From a virus, in IMG/VR virus record IMGVR_UViG_3300027791_000083, positions 1 to 30,982 of that record: a stretch of DNA of 30,982 nucleotides. One strand, 5' to 3'. Numbering within the stretch: the stretch's first letter is position 1; each line of letters starts with the position of its first letter. Of this stretch, positions 1 to 8,038 are shown piece after piece. The position numbers and the translations under genes were made by a program. The notes under the pieces were generated by a model that saw only the letters and a list, made by a program, of their open reading frames with translations, made no database searches and was not told the origin of the DNA.

Positions 1-693
1 CTTAATATATTGTACACTATCTACATCACATATTTTTGCAACATACATTAGTTTTGTAGAATTAGAATCATATAGTTTTTGCAATTCAACCAATCCTCTA
101 TTCTTAATTTTACTTAATTCTGTTCTTGTACTTAAACTTTCTTCAACAGTATCTAAATAAAATTTTGGTGGATTATTAGCTTCTTTTGCTTCTCTTAGTG
201 ATTTTGCTACAATAGAAAATCCACCTGCATTAATTGCATGTATTTTAATTAAATCATAAGGATCTTTTTCAGGATCTAAAAAAACAGGATCATTACCACA
301 TCTTAAACTAATTTTATCCCAAAATTTTGAATTATCAGGTTTCATTATAGTTAGTTTATTCCAAAATTCTTTATCATTAATTTCAATTACATTTGCAGCT
401 AATTCTGCTTCTAATTGAGCAACTACCTTTCTAATTTCTTTTATTTTTGCTTTTTTTTTGTCAGGAGAAAGCATTTTTACATCAGGTGCAAATTCATTAA
501 GCCCTGTTACATAACGTTTAACACCATTCATTTCTAAACACGCTAAATTTTCTTCATGATACACACCATCATGTAATGATAATCCATATTGTTCTAACCC
601 CATGTTTTCTTTACCTGGTGTAAAAAAAGGACGAACTGCAATAGTTCCACTTTTTCCTAATTGATACTTCTCTACAATTGTGTAATCGCTCAT
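1..693 (-). CDS. Probable virion-cluster protein, 3' end cut by window
   Basis: An open frame of 231 codons runs from an ATG at 691-693 to the window edge with no stop, so the C-terminus is missing. It begins MSDYTIVEKYQLGKSGTIAV, contains a charged lysine-rich helical stretch around residues 75-100, and ends inside the window near KICDVDSVQYIK. No catalytic motif, signal peptide or membrane segment is visible. I do not recognise the family. It is the last leftward gene in a run that starts with the capsid protein, so a structural or morphogenesis role is inferred from position only. The gap to the next gene upstream (694-810) holds a strong secondary structure. Confidence 0.8.
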   Translation of the reverse strand, partial: MSDYTIVEKYQLGKSGTIAVRPFFTPGKENMGLEQYGLSLHDGVYHEENLACLEMNGVKRYVTGLNEFAPDVKMLSPDKKKAKIKEIRKVVAQLEAELAANVIEINDKEFWNKLTIMKPDNSKFWDKISLRCGNDPVFLDPEKDPYDLIKIHAINAGGFSIVAKSLREAKEANNPPKFYLDTVEESLSTRTELSKIKNRGLVELQKLYDSNSTKLMYVAKICDVDSVQYIK

Positions 694-810
694 TGTTTTT
701 TGGTTTTAAATTATTAATTATTATTTACTCAAAAGTACATAATTATGTACAGTATTAATTAATATTTCTAATTGTCAGTTTTCACTGACAAAAGTTATTT
801 GAGTATTTTA
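694..810. other. Structured intergenic element (three-way-junction fold)
   Basis: The 117 bases between two leftward genes contain three nested inverted repeats. TACTCAAA (726-733) pairs with TTTGAGTA (798-805). Inside lies the perfect palindrome GTACATAATTATGTAC (735-750) and a perfect 8-bp hairpin TTGTCAGT-TTTC-ACTGACAA (772-791). Read on the minus strand, the last hairpin has a GAAA (GNRA-type) tetraloop. No uridine run follows it in the leftward direction, so it is not a textbook intrinsic terminator. It could be an RNA-processing site, mRNA stabiliser or protein-binding operator. Confidence 0.6.
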
Positions 811-1383
811 TTAAAGTTCACTATATAATTTTGCTTTTTCAAAAGGGCCCGCTAATACTTTTGTTTCTGTTGCTGAAGCCTGTCTTAATCTATCAGAATA
901 TGTTGTTGCCGTTGCATATTTAGTAGCAAGGTTCGCTGATATTTTATCTTTAATAACAGTAGTTTTATCAATTATTTCTACTGCTTCTGGATCTTTTGGA
1001 TAAAGTCTAATAGATAATGCTGAAATAAAATGCACAAAAGATGAAGAAAATTTAGTTTTTTGAGCTAACCTAGCTAAAGCCGTTTTAGTTATACCTTCTA
1101 ATATTGCTGCTGCAGCTCTTTCATCAGATGTTTTAGTTGCATCATTTTTAATTGCTTCATACTCTAATCCTAAAGTAGCATATTCTTCTGGTTCTATTTC
1201 TTTTATGGGTTTTATACCTCCATCCTTTATAGGTTTAATTACATCCCCTACACAAAATTTACAAATTACTCCGCTTTCTTTTTCTGTTAAAACTTCTTTA
1301 CTAAGAGCTGGGTTAGCTTCAAAAGCCAACTCCTGAACTCTAGCATCTTTTATTGATGCTTGTTTTGCATATACTTCTGCCAT
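811..1383 (-). CDS. Hypothetical protein in capsid gene cluster (190 aa)
   Basis: A complete 190-residue frame starting MAEVYAKQASIKDARVQELA. It is mostly helical by composition, rich in Ala, Lys and Glu, and carries a single CKFC pair near residues 41-44, too little for a zinc finger. No signal peptide or membrane segment. It lies two genes downstream of the major capsid gene with only 17 bases to its upstream neighbour, so it is probably co-transcribed with head genes. Role inferred as virion-associated or morphogenetic; family not recognised. Confidence 0.75.
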   Translation of the reverse strand: MAEVYAKQASIKDARVQELAFEANPALSKEVLTEKESGVICKFCVGDVIKPIKDGGIKPIKEIEPEEYATLGLEYEAIKNDATKTSDERAAAAILEGITKTALARLAQKTKFSSSFVHFISALSIRLYPKDPEAVEIIDKTTVIKDKISANLATKYATATTYSDRLRQASATETKVLAGPFEKAKLYSEL

Positions 1384-1400
1384 GATTATTATATTTAATG

Positions 1401-2051
1401 TTATTGTAAAGTTGGAACAACATTATTCCAACATAAAAATTCAAAGTGAATTACTATTTGAGCAGAAGCAACACCTGTACCATTTGCTTGAACTGTAGCA
1501 ACAAAAGTTACATCTTTACTTAAATCTGCCTTAGCAGCTGATGAACTTGCTGTAACGTACATTGCATCACATTGAACTGTTGTTGCACCTACTTGTAATT
1601 CAGCACCATTTTGAATAGATCCTATAATTTCAAGACTATCCGTAGTATCTAATGCATTTACACTACCATTTATATCATATGATAAAAAATATCCTCCATC
1701 TATAACCCCATCCGGTGAAGCTATATTAACTACACCCATGCTTTGAGTTAATTGATTTACATTATCCATAACATAAAATCCAATTAATTTCCACCCTTGT
1801 AAAAAAGATCCATCTTGATACATAATTTGAGTACCAGTTTTTTGTAAAGTAACCGCAGGTAAATCAGTTATAGCACCAGATATAAATTGATCAGATACTA
1901 CATTTAACCCCGCTTCAGTTTGAGAACCTAAATTATTAACATGAGATAATTTTGCTAATGCAATACTGCTATCTCCTTTTCTCCCATTCCTTATATCTTT
2001 TGTAATAGATTTATCAGGAAAAAGTGCTTTTATTCTTTTTATAAAGTTCAT
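1401..2051 (-). CDS. Probable virion protein, possible head fibre or decoration (216 aa)
   Basis: Starts with a basic amphipathic segment MNFIKRIKALFPDKSI, followed by a beta-rich body with many Val, Thr, Ser, Gly and Asn residues (for example GAELQVGATTVQCDAMYVTA) and a hydrophobic end HFEFLCWNN. This composition is typical of phage capsid decoration or fibre proteins, but I cannot name a family. It is directly downstream of the capsid gene, separated by the capsid gene's terminator-like hairpin at 2080-2109, so it may have a lower or separately controlled expression level. A structural role is inference from position and composition. Confidence 0.75.
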   Translation of the reverse strand: MNFIKRIKALFPDKSITKDIRNGRKGDSSIALAKLSHVNNLGSQTEAGLNVVSDQFISGAITDLPAVTLQKTGTQIMYQDGSFLQGWKLIGFYVMDNVNQLTQSMGVVNIASPDGVIDGGYFLSYDINGSVNALDTTDSLEIIGSIQNGAELQVGATTVQCDAMYVTASSSAAKADLSKDVTFVATVQANGTGVASAQIVIHFEFLCWNNVVPTLQ

Positions 2052-2079
2052 TATTATTTTTTTTAAAAATTAAAAATAA

Positions 2080-2109
2080 AAAGGGAGAAGGTATTAGCTC
2101 CTCCCCTTT
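2080..2109 (-). terminator. Terminator hairpin after major capsid gene
   Basis: On the minus strand AAAGGGGAG pairs with CTCCCTTT (one bulged G) around a 13-base loop, followed by a T-rich run just below position 2080. It sits about 10 bases past the capsid stop codon and about 30 bases before the start of the next gene. This is a good intrinsic terminator shape and would let capsid transcripts outnumber those of downstream genes. Confidence 0.7.
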
Positions 2110-2120
2110 AATTATTAGTT

Positions 2121-3740
2121 CTAGAATGATCCTCCTGTAACAGGATTTCTCATTACAATTTTAAGAACTTTAGTTGGATCTTTAACCCATATAGCAGGCA
2201 TTGTCTGCGTCATCATAACTCTGTAACCATTAAAGTTTCCAGTAGAAGCAAAACCTTGAGATCTTCCCATATAGTCCATAGTACCATTTTGGTAGAACCA
2301 TTTAAGTTGATTATCCCAAGAAAGTTTCAACAAGTGAATGTTGTCATTTCCTTCATCTGTCACATCAAAGATAATAAAGCTATAAGAACTTAGAGGACGG
2401 CCATCAATTAATGGGTTCTCAATGTCATTAGTATTTAAATTATCAAATGCAGGATTCAATACAAACTTAACATTAGCTAAGAAAGGAATAGTAAAGCTTG
2501 TATAAGCAAAACCATAATCTAAATCCATACCTGAACCACTAACAGCTCCGATATCTGATGCATTTTGAACTAGACCTGAACCATATACTTCATCAGCAAT
2601 AGCTTTGTTGATCAATTGCATTCCTGCAATACCTGTTTGTACAACAAGAGATCTTTGTGGGTCCGGCCCTTTAAATTCAACTTTACCTTGATAGAAGTTA
2701 TAAAGTTCAGACTTAAACATGTCAAGTGTAAATGATGACTTGTTATATACTCTTTTGAAAGAGTTATCTAACTGTGACCATAAACCTACTGATAGTCTGA
2801 TATCATCTGGACCATCTTGTTTAATTCTACCACCTTTACCCCACATTAGGTAAGTTTCAATATCCGTTGCAATTTTAGATAAATGAGCTGCTTCCATATT
2901 TGTAATGAAAGTTCTTGTAAGAGTTCCATTTTCAAATGCTTCTCTAGCTCCTGCTTTACCCATGTTTGCTACAAGCCCTTCAATACTAGGTACTGATGGA
3001 TTGTTAGGATCTGTGTTAAAGTTTCTCCAAATCTCAGTTACTGGTACTGTACCATCAGCATTCAAACCACCTTTGATCATTAGATCAGCACGGCTAGAAA
3101 TAGAATAATGTACATGTGCTTCTGCTCCTCCTACAAAGTTGTAGAATTCACGGAAACCAGAACCTGTTTCAATGTCAGAAAAACGCTCACCATACTCACC
3201 TCTTGCAGAACCTTTTCTGAAGAACTTAGTACCTTTAGCTAAATATTGATTAGCTAAACTTGCTGCGTTGTTGTTGTTTACTAATTGAACTGTATAGATA
3301 AAACCGTCACCTGCTGGGATAATATCATCAGCTGTAATGTAAAGTTCTAAACCATTATATTTATCATATGTGATAATATCACCATGACCAAAGGTTCTTT
3401 TAGAAATTTTAATTTTAAATGTTGTTCCATCTACACCTTTTGTTGTGTTTGCAGGTTCAATATCCGCAATAATATACGGAAGATCTTGTGCAATAGGAGT
3501 TTGCCATTTATACTCACCACGTGCATTGTCTACCATGATTGTATTCTTTCCGCCAAATGATGCCATTTGATACAAAGGCATTTCTACCTTTTGAGTCATT
3601 GCCCAAAGATCAACTGGTCCCATATCCATAGGCTCAGCATTACCGAGCATTTGTGTTAGGTGGTAAGAATCTACATGAGAACTTGCTTTGTAGCTTGTAT
3701 CTCTTAGGAAAATCCCATTATTTAATACTGGAGTTGCCAT
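2121..3740 (-). CDS. Major capsid protein, crAss-like type
   Basis: 539 residues starting MATPVLNNGIFLRDTSYKAS. The N-terminal part includes a motif region ending in the RGEYKWQTP stretch (about residues 74-82); a mid region NVVGG-like loop and the C-terminal half (YGFAYTSFTIPFLANVKFVL) have the length and mixed alpha/beta character of HK97-fold capsid proteins of Crassvirales. Codon usage is visibly less AT-biased than in neighbours (many NNC codons), as expected for the most abundant virion protein. The order portal, acidic coiled-coil protein, this gene supports the call. The initiator follows an A-rich leader without Shine-Dalgarno. The family assignment is from recalled similarity and synteny and was not tested by a search. 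Confidence 0.82.
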   Translation of the reverse strand: MATPVLNNGIFLRDTSYKASSHVDSYHLTQMLGNAEPMDMGPVDLWAMTQKVEMPLYQMASFGGKNTIMVDNARGEYKWQTPIAQDLPYIIADIEPANTTKGVDGTTFKIKISKRTFGHGDIITYDKYNGLELYITADDIIPAGDGFIYTVQLVNNNNAASLANQYLAKGTKFFRKGSARGEYGERFSDIETGSGFREFYNFVGGAEAHVHYSISSRADLMIKGGLNADGTVPVTEIWRNFNTDPNNPSVPSIEGLVANMGKAGAREAFENGTLTRTFITNMEAAHLSKIATDIETYLMWGKGGRIKQDGPDDIRLSVGLWSQLDNSFKRVYNKSSFTLDMFKSELYNFYQGKVEFKGPDPQRSLVVQTGIAGMQLINKAIADEVYGSGLVQNASDIGAVSGSGMDLDYGFAYTSFTIPFLANVKFVLNPAFDNLNTNDIENPLIDGRPLSSYSFIIFDVTDEGNDNIHLLKLSWDNQLKWFYQNGTMDYMGRSQGFASTGNFNGYRVMMTQTMPAIWVKDPTKVLKIVMRNPVTGGSF

Positions 3741-3798
3741 AAATTTTACTTGTTTTTGTTGTTAATAATTAATTTACTGTTTATATTTAATTGTTTAA

Positions 3799-5118
3799 TT
3801 AAATTCTTTTAAAAATATTATTGGTTCTTTGTAATTTTTTACCTGCAGGTTTTCTTTTGCTTTGCTCATCTCTTTCCTGTACACCTAATGATGCACCACC
3901 TTTACTTGCTGCTGCAGTTTTTAATTTTCTTACTGTACTTTCTACACTTTTTTGTGCACCTTTATCCATTATTTTTGCTTTATATCCTGCTGGATCTTGT
4001 AACAACCATAATGCTTCAGAAATTAAAGTATAATTTGGTTCAACAAATTGATACTTTTCTAAAAGGTGTCCAAGTAAATTTGTATTCTTTCCACTAACTG
4101 ATGGATAACTTGGTTGCACTAAACCATTGTAAAGCATAGCTTGTGTTTTTCTGTCTACTTTAATATCACCTAAACTACCTTCTTTAAGTGTTTCATATAC
4201 GTTTGACATATATTGTTGAGATGCATGCTCTTGTTGTTTTTTTCTTAAATCTTGTTCTTCAAGTTTTTTAACAACAATTTTTTCTTGCATTTTATCCAAT
4301 TTAGGTTTAAACTTTGCAGCTTGTTTTTCAAGTTTACCTAAATCTTTCCAAATTTCTATTTCTTCTGCTATTTCATCTGAAGATCCATATCCAGTTGCAC
4401 CTAAATATTCTTTAATAATTGTTTCCTGATCTGTTTCAGATTTTAGACTTAATTGTTTAGTTTCTTCAACACTTCCTAAAGTATTAAATAAACCTTTTAT
4501 ATCTGTACCTCCATCTGCTACATATCTTGCAGCAATTTGTAATTCTTTTGGTAAACTTGCAAAAAATTGTTTAGGTGTTTCACGTCTTACTTGATTAGCT
4601 TTTTCTTCTAAATTAGCTTCAATTAATTCTTCCCAGTCTTTTACACTGTATTCATCTAATGCTTTTTCATCATCAAATGGAACAATTTTGTCATCTTTAA
4701 TAAGTTTGCTAAATACATCAGATATACCATTAATTGATTTTCTACCTCTTTTTACTTTCTTTTCTGCATCTTCCTCGGTTTCATCATCTAATGTATCTAA
4801 AATATCATCAGCTGATTCTGCGGCATCTTTTAGTGCCTCATTAGGTTCTGGTAGTACATCTTCTAAATCACTTGTTTCTTTTTCTGCTTTTGAATCTGTA
4901 GATTCTTTTTTGGTTAAATCATCTATTCCATCTTCATCTACATCTGTAAATGTAAAATCTGCTTTTTTATTTAAGCCTGATAAAATATTTGGTTTTTCAT
5001 TATTAGATTCTTCAGGTAATGTAATAGCGCTACCACTTGGTGCACCATTAAATATTTCATCTAAATCAATGTCTAATGTTTCTACTTTACTTTTCACAGC
5101 ATTTTCTGTTGAATTCAT
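3799..5118 (-). CDS. Probable capsid scaffold or core protein (439 aa)
   Basis: Acidic N-terminal third (residues about 30-125, many Asp/Glu and Ser), a central globular part, then a charged coiled-coil-like stretch around residues 255-300 (KLEKQAAKFKPKLDKMQEKI) and a basic, Lys-rich C-terminus (KRKPAGKKLQRTNNIFKRI). Acidic plus coiled-coil architecture between portal and capsid genes is the usual position and character of head scaffolding proteins. No protease motif was seen, so cleavage by a dedicated phage protease is not indicated here. Two exact 13-base tandem repeats lie immediately upstream of its start codon, and a terminator separates it from the portal gene, so it probably heads its own transcript with the capsid gene. 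Confidence 0.65.
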   Translation of the reverse strand: MNSTENAVKSKVETLDIDLDEIFNGAPSGSAITLPEESNNEKPNILSGLNKKADFTFTDVDEDGIDDLTKKESTDSKAEKETSDLEDVLPEPNEALKDAAESADDILDTLDDETEEDAEKKVKRGRKSINGISDVFSKLIKDDKIVPFDDEKALDEYSVKDWEELIEANLEEKANQVRRETPKQFFASLPKELQIAARYVADGGTDIKGLFNTLGSVEETKQLSLKSETDQETIIKEYLGATGYGSSDEIAEEIEIWKDLGKLEKQAAKFKPKLDKMQEKIVVKKLEEQDLRKKQQEHASQQYMSNVYETLKEGSLGDIKVDRKTQAMLYNGLVQPSYPSVSGKNTNLLGHLLEKYQFVEPNYTLISEALWLLQDPAGYKAKIMDKGAQKSVESTVRKLKTAAASKGGASLGVQERDEQSKRKPAGKKLQRTNNIFKRI

Positions 5119-5124
5119 AATATT

Positions 5125-5157
5125 GTTGGTTTTAATAGTTGGTTTTAATAATTGGTT
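5125..5157. repeat. Tandem 13-bp repeats in leader of scaffold gene
   Basis: GTTGGTTTTAATA occurs twice in perfect tandem (5125-5137 and 5138-5150), followed by a partial third unit ATTGGTT (5151-5157). On the coding minus strand this is TATTAAAACCAAC repeated, ending 7 bases before the ATG at 5118. A repeat in the ribosome-binding region could enhance A-rich initiation or bind a regulator. Confidence 0.7.
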
Positions 5158-5176
5158 CTTATATATACAATATAAT

Positions 5177-5210
5177 AAAAGTTTACCTATACTACAATAG
5201 ATAAACTTTT
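5177..5210. terminator. Terminator hairpin between portal and scaffold genes
   Basis: AAAAGTTTA (5177-5185) pairs perfectly with TAAACTTTT (5202-5210), and an inner CTAT/ATAG stem (5187-5190/5197-5200) extends it. On the minus strand the stem ends in a T/A-rich tract (TTTTATTATATTG). It lies 50 bases past the portal stop codon and so ends the packaging-gene transcript; the scaffold and capsid genes would then need their own promoter or read-through. Confidence 0.7.
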
Positions 5211-5259
5211 ATAATTTTATTTTTAAGTAAAGTATTTTGCAGTATATAGCTAACGTTAA

Positions 5260-8016
5260 TTATTTTCCTTTAGATTTTTTAGATTCTTTAACATCATATT
5301 GATTTTTATTAGTTCTTGCAATTTCTAAATCTTTATTTGCAACGTCTCTTGTAGCTGCAATTTTTTCTCTTTCTACTTTTAATCTTTCTGATTCCATTGT
5401 GTTTTTCATTGCTATCTGATCACGTTTTAAATTTGTTTGTTCTTGGAATCTTGTAGTATCTCTAATATCTTTCATTGCGTCTTGAAAATCAGATACTTGA
5501 TTTTGATTAATATCAGAAGCTGCTCCAGATCCTGCTGATCTAATTTCTGCAATAGTTATATTATTTTGTCTATCCTTATCGTTTTCTTGCATTTCAGCTT
5601 GTAACTTCATTTGTTCTTCTTGTGCTTTAGCTTGAAGTTGTTGCTCTTGCATTTGACGTTGTTGTTGCATTTCTTGAGCTCTTGATTGCTCAGTACGGGT
5701 TTCTGAATCTTTTAATATATCTGTTATTTCTGATATAGAATCTGCTTTAACAATATTACCAAGCTCATATATAGAAGCTCCTGTAGTATTATTTGTTAAT
5801 GCCATTTGTTTAAGTTGTTCTAAAATTGCTCTGTGGTTAGTTTTAGTAGTCGCAAATACATTAAAATCTCTAAGTAATAGATCAGTACCATTCATTGTAA
5901 AATTAACCTTCTGAGCTTCTGTAGAGATGTATGATAATCTAACACTTGGTTTAGTGCTATTATAATATTGTGCCAAATCAGTTCTCATTTGATGAACTCT
6001 AGGCATTAAATGATCTGAGTGTTGTACAAAATATATTTCTGTTTGCGCATATGATTGCTGCATTGCATTTACTACACCAGTGGCTGTTTCTGCAGATACT
6101 GCTCCACCCAACCTTTGTGGATTAATACCAATAGAGTCAAAACATTGTTGTTTAAAATAATTTGCTAATTGTATTCTTGACATTAATCTACTAGTTTGCT
6201 CCATATTTAGAGTTTGATAGTGATTAAAATTAGTGGCATTTTCTGTATTAGTAATTGATGTATCTAAAGGTAACATCTGAAAATCTTTCATAGCAACAAA
6301 TGCTTTTGCATAATTGTTTTTACCCCAATCTTCACCCATTGAATGACGAGGTAGTGCATTTTGATCAAACATTATTACAGTACCTAATTCATCAATAAGG
6401 ATATCTGCAATTTGATTATTAACCATATTGTAACCAACTTGATATGCTTTCATTAAATCTACTAAAGAAGTTGATCTAGTGTTTCTATCAGAAAATACTC
6501 TTCCTTCTACTGGTAGTTTACAACCGTATAATGAATTTTCTCCTTTAAATTGAAAGGGTAATCTTCCTGGCTTTTCTCTATTAATACCTAAATATATAGG
6601 ATTAACATTATCATCCATTGTAGTTCTCCACATAGCAGGTACATTGGGACCTATTTTTACTCCACCCCATGTTTCATTTATCCAAATCCATTCTACATGC
6701 TCACCTTGTAATAATGTATCTTTAGATTTGTTTTTAAATATAGATGTATCATAAACTGGTTTTTCAGTTATTTTAAATGTTTCATCTATAATTTCTTGTA
6801 CTACTTCACCATCTTCTTCTATTTTAGTTAAATGACCTACTTGTCTTTGAGTTTTCCAATAAATTGTAGATACTCTCATTAGGTTTCCATCTCCCCATTG
6901 TTCTAAATCTTCACTTTGGGAAAGTATTTGAGTAAGTATATCACCACCACGTGAAGGGTCAGCCATATAATTACTTGCATACTGTCTGTATGCTAATCCA
7001 GGTGCATTTGTATTCCACTCATGAGATCTAGTAGCATCATAATATGCACCATCATTTTGATAACCATTTACTTGGTATTGAGCAGATCTAGCTGGATAAA
7101 TTTTTTGTAAAGATTTTAATTGTTTATTATCCATTAAATAACCGTACTTATCTACTACATCTGATACAGTCATTAAGTCTACTTTACCTACATAATTAGA
7201 ATCTGCTATATATCTTTGATCTGGAGATTTTTGATAAAATGTTAATACAGGATTCCATAACTCTACATCATAGTCATCCTCTAACATACGGAAATGCCAA
7301 AACTCTCTATCTGCAATAAGCATATCACGAAAACCTCTTTCCTCTAACTCATGCATTTTAAATCTTTCCTCATCCACATTTAATTGGTGAGTTGCCCATT
7401 CTTCTATACTACTTCTGTAAGACTTACTAAAGTAGTCTTCTATTTCAGGAAGTGTTTTTAAATTTTCAGGAGATAGTTGCTGTTGTGCTTCTTCAGATGC
7501 CGGATCCATTCCTGCCTCTATCATTTTTTGAACTAATTGCATTTCAGCATCAGCTAATAGTGTATCTTCTATTGCTGATTTTTTTTGCTCAAGCATTTCA
7601 TTATAAGACTTATCATCTACTGCTCTAAATTGTACTTTATTATATCTTTTTGTAAACTCTCCACTTAATACATTTATTACATTTGGAACAATAGGATAAA
7701 ATTTAAGCTCTAAAGCAGAATCATTTTCTTTTGTTAAAACATCCATCATATCTTTATAGTCATTATCTTCTTCAACTATATAATCTGATTTATCAATAAT
7801 ACCTTTTGCTAATTTATAGTTTTTTAAAAGCCTTCTTGCATTTGATCTTAAAAATTCAACACCTTGTAATTCTAACCAATCTAAATTCCATGCTGACCAA
7901 TCATCAGTTTTTTCTGAAGCAGGTAAAAACTGTACTGGTTGAGTTAAACTTGAATACGTAGAGCTAGATTCTGCTTTAGCGCCATTTTTTAACTGCATTG
8001 CATTTAATACTTTCAT
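5260..8016 (-). CDS. Portal protein, crAss-like type (918 aa)
   Basis: A 918-residue protein directly downstream of the terminase, the standard position for the portal ring through which DNA enters the head. The N-terminal region (YKLAKGIIDKSDYIVEEDND, then FYPIVPNVINVLSGEF at about 105-120) resembles what I recall of crAss-like portals, and the length is in their range, longer than most portals. The C-terminal 200 residues are a Gln/Glu/Lys-rich coiled coil (QQQRQMQEQQLQAKAQEEQM) followed by a very basic tail ending KKSKGK. The coiled coil may form the barrel or crown of the portal or engage tail proteins. It overlaps nothing and is followed by a terminator. Confidence 0.82.
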   Translation of the reverse strand: MKVLNAMQLKNGAKAESSSTYSSLTQPVQFLPASEKTDDWSAWNLDWLELQGVEFLRSNARRLLKNYKLAKGIIDKSDYIVEEDNDYKDMMDVLTKENDSALELKFYPIVPNVINVLSGEFTKRYNKVQFRAVDDKSYNEMLEQKKSAIEDTLLADAEMQLVQKMIEAGMDPASEEAQQQLSPENLKTLPEIEDYFSKSYRSSIEEWATHQLNVDEERFKMHELEERGFRDMLIADREFWHFRMLEDDYDVELWNPVLTFYQKSPDQRYIADSNYVGKVDLMTVSDVVDKYGYLMDNKQLKSLQKIYPARSAQYQVNGYQNDGAYYDATRSHEWNTNAPGLAYRQYASNYMADPSRGGDILTQILSQSEDLEQWGDGNLMRVSTIYWKTQRQVGHLTKIEEDGEVVQEIIDETFKITEKPVYDTSIFKNKSKDTLLQGEHVEWIWINETWGGVKIGPNVPAMWRTTMDDNVNPIYLGINREKPGRLPFQFKGENSLYGCKLPVEGRVFSDRNTRSTSLVDLMKAYQVGYNMVNNQIADILIDELGTVIMFDQNALPRHSMGEDWGKNNYAKAFVAMKDFQMLPLDTSITNTENATNFNHYQTLNMEQTSRLMSRIQLANYFKQQCFDSIGINPQRLGGAVSAETATGVVNAMQQSYAQTEIYFVQHSDHLMPRVHQMRTDLAQYYNSTKPSVRLSYISTEAQKVNFTMNGTDLLLRDFNVFATTKTNHRAILEQLKQMALTNNTTGASIYELGNIVKADSISEITDILKDSETRTEQSRAQEMQQQRQMQEQQLQAKAQEEQMKLQAEMQENDKDRQNNITIAEIRSAGSGAASDINQNQVSDFQDAMKDIRDTTRFQEQTNLKRDQIAMKNTMESERLKVEREKIAATRDVANKDLEIARTNKNQYDVKESKKSKGK

Positions 8017-8038
8017 TCCGTATTTTGTTTAGTTAAAT

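Noticed and set aside
4688-5200. Long rightward frame opposite the scaffold gene
   Set aside because: Serine/phenylalanine-rich antisense shadow of an acidic, charged coding strand.
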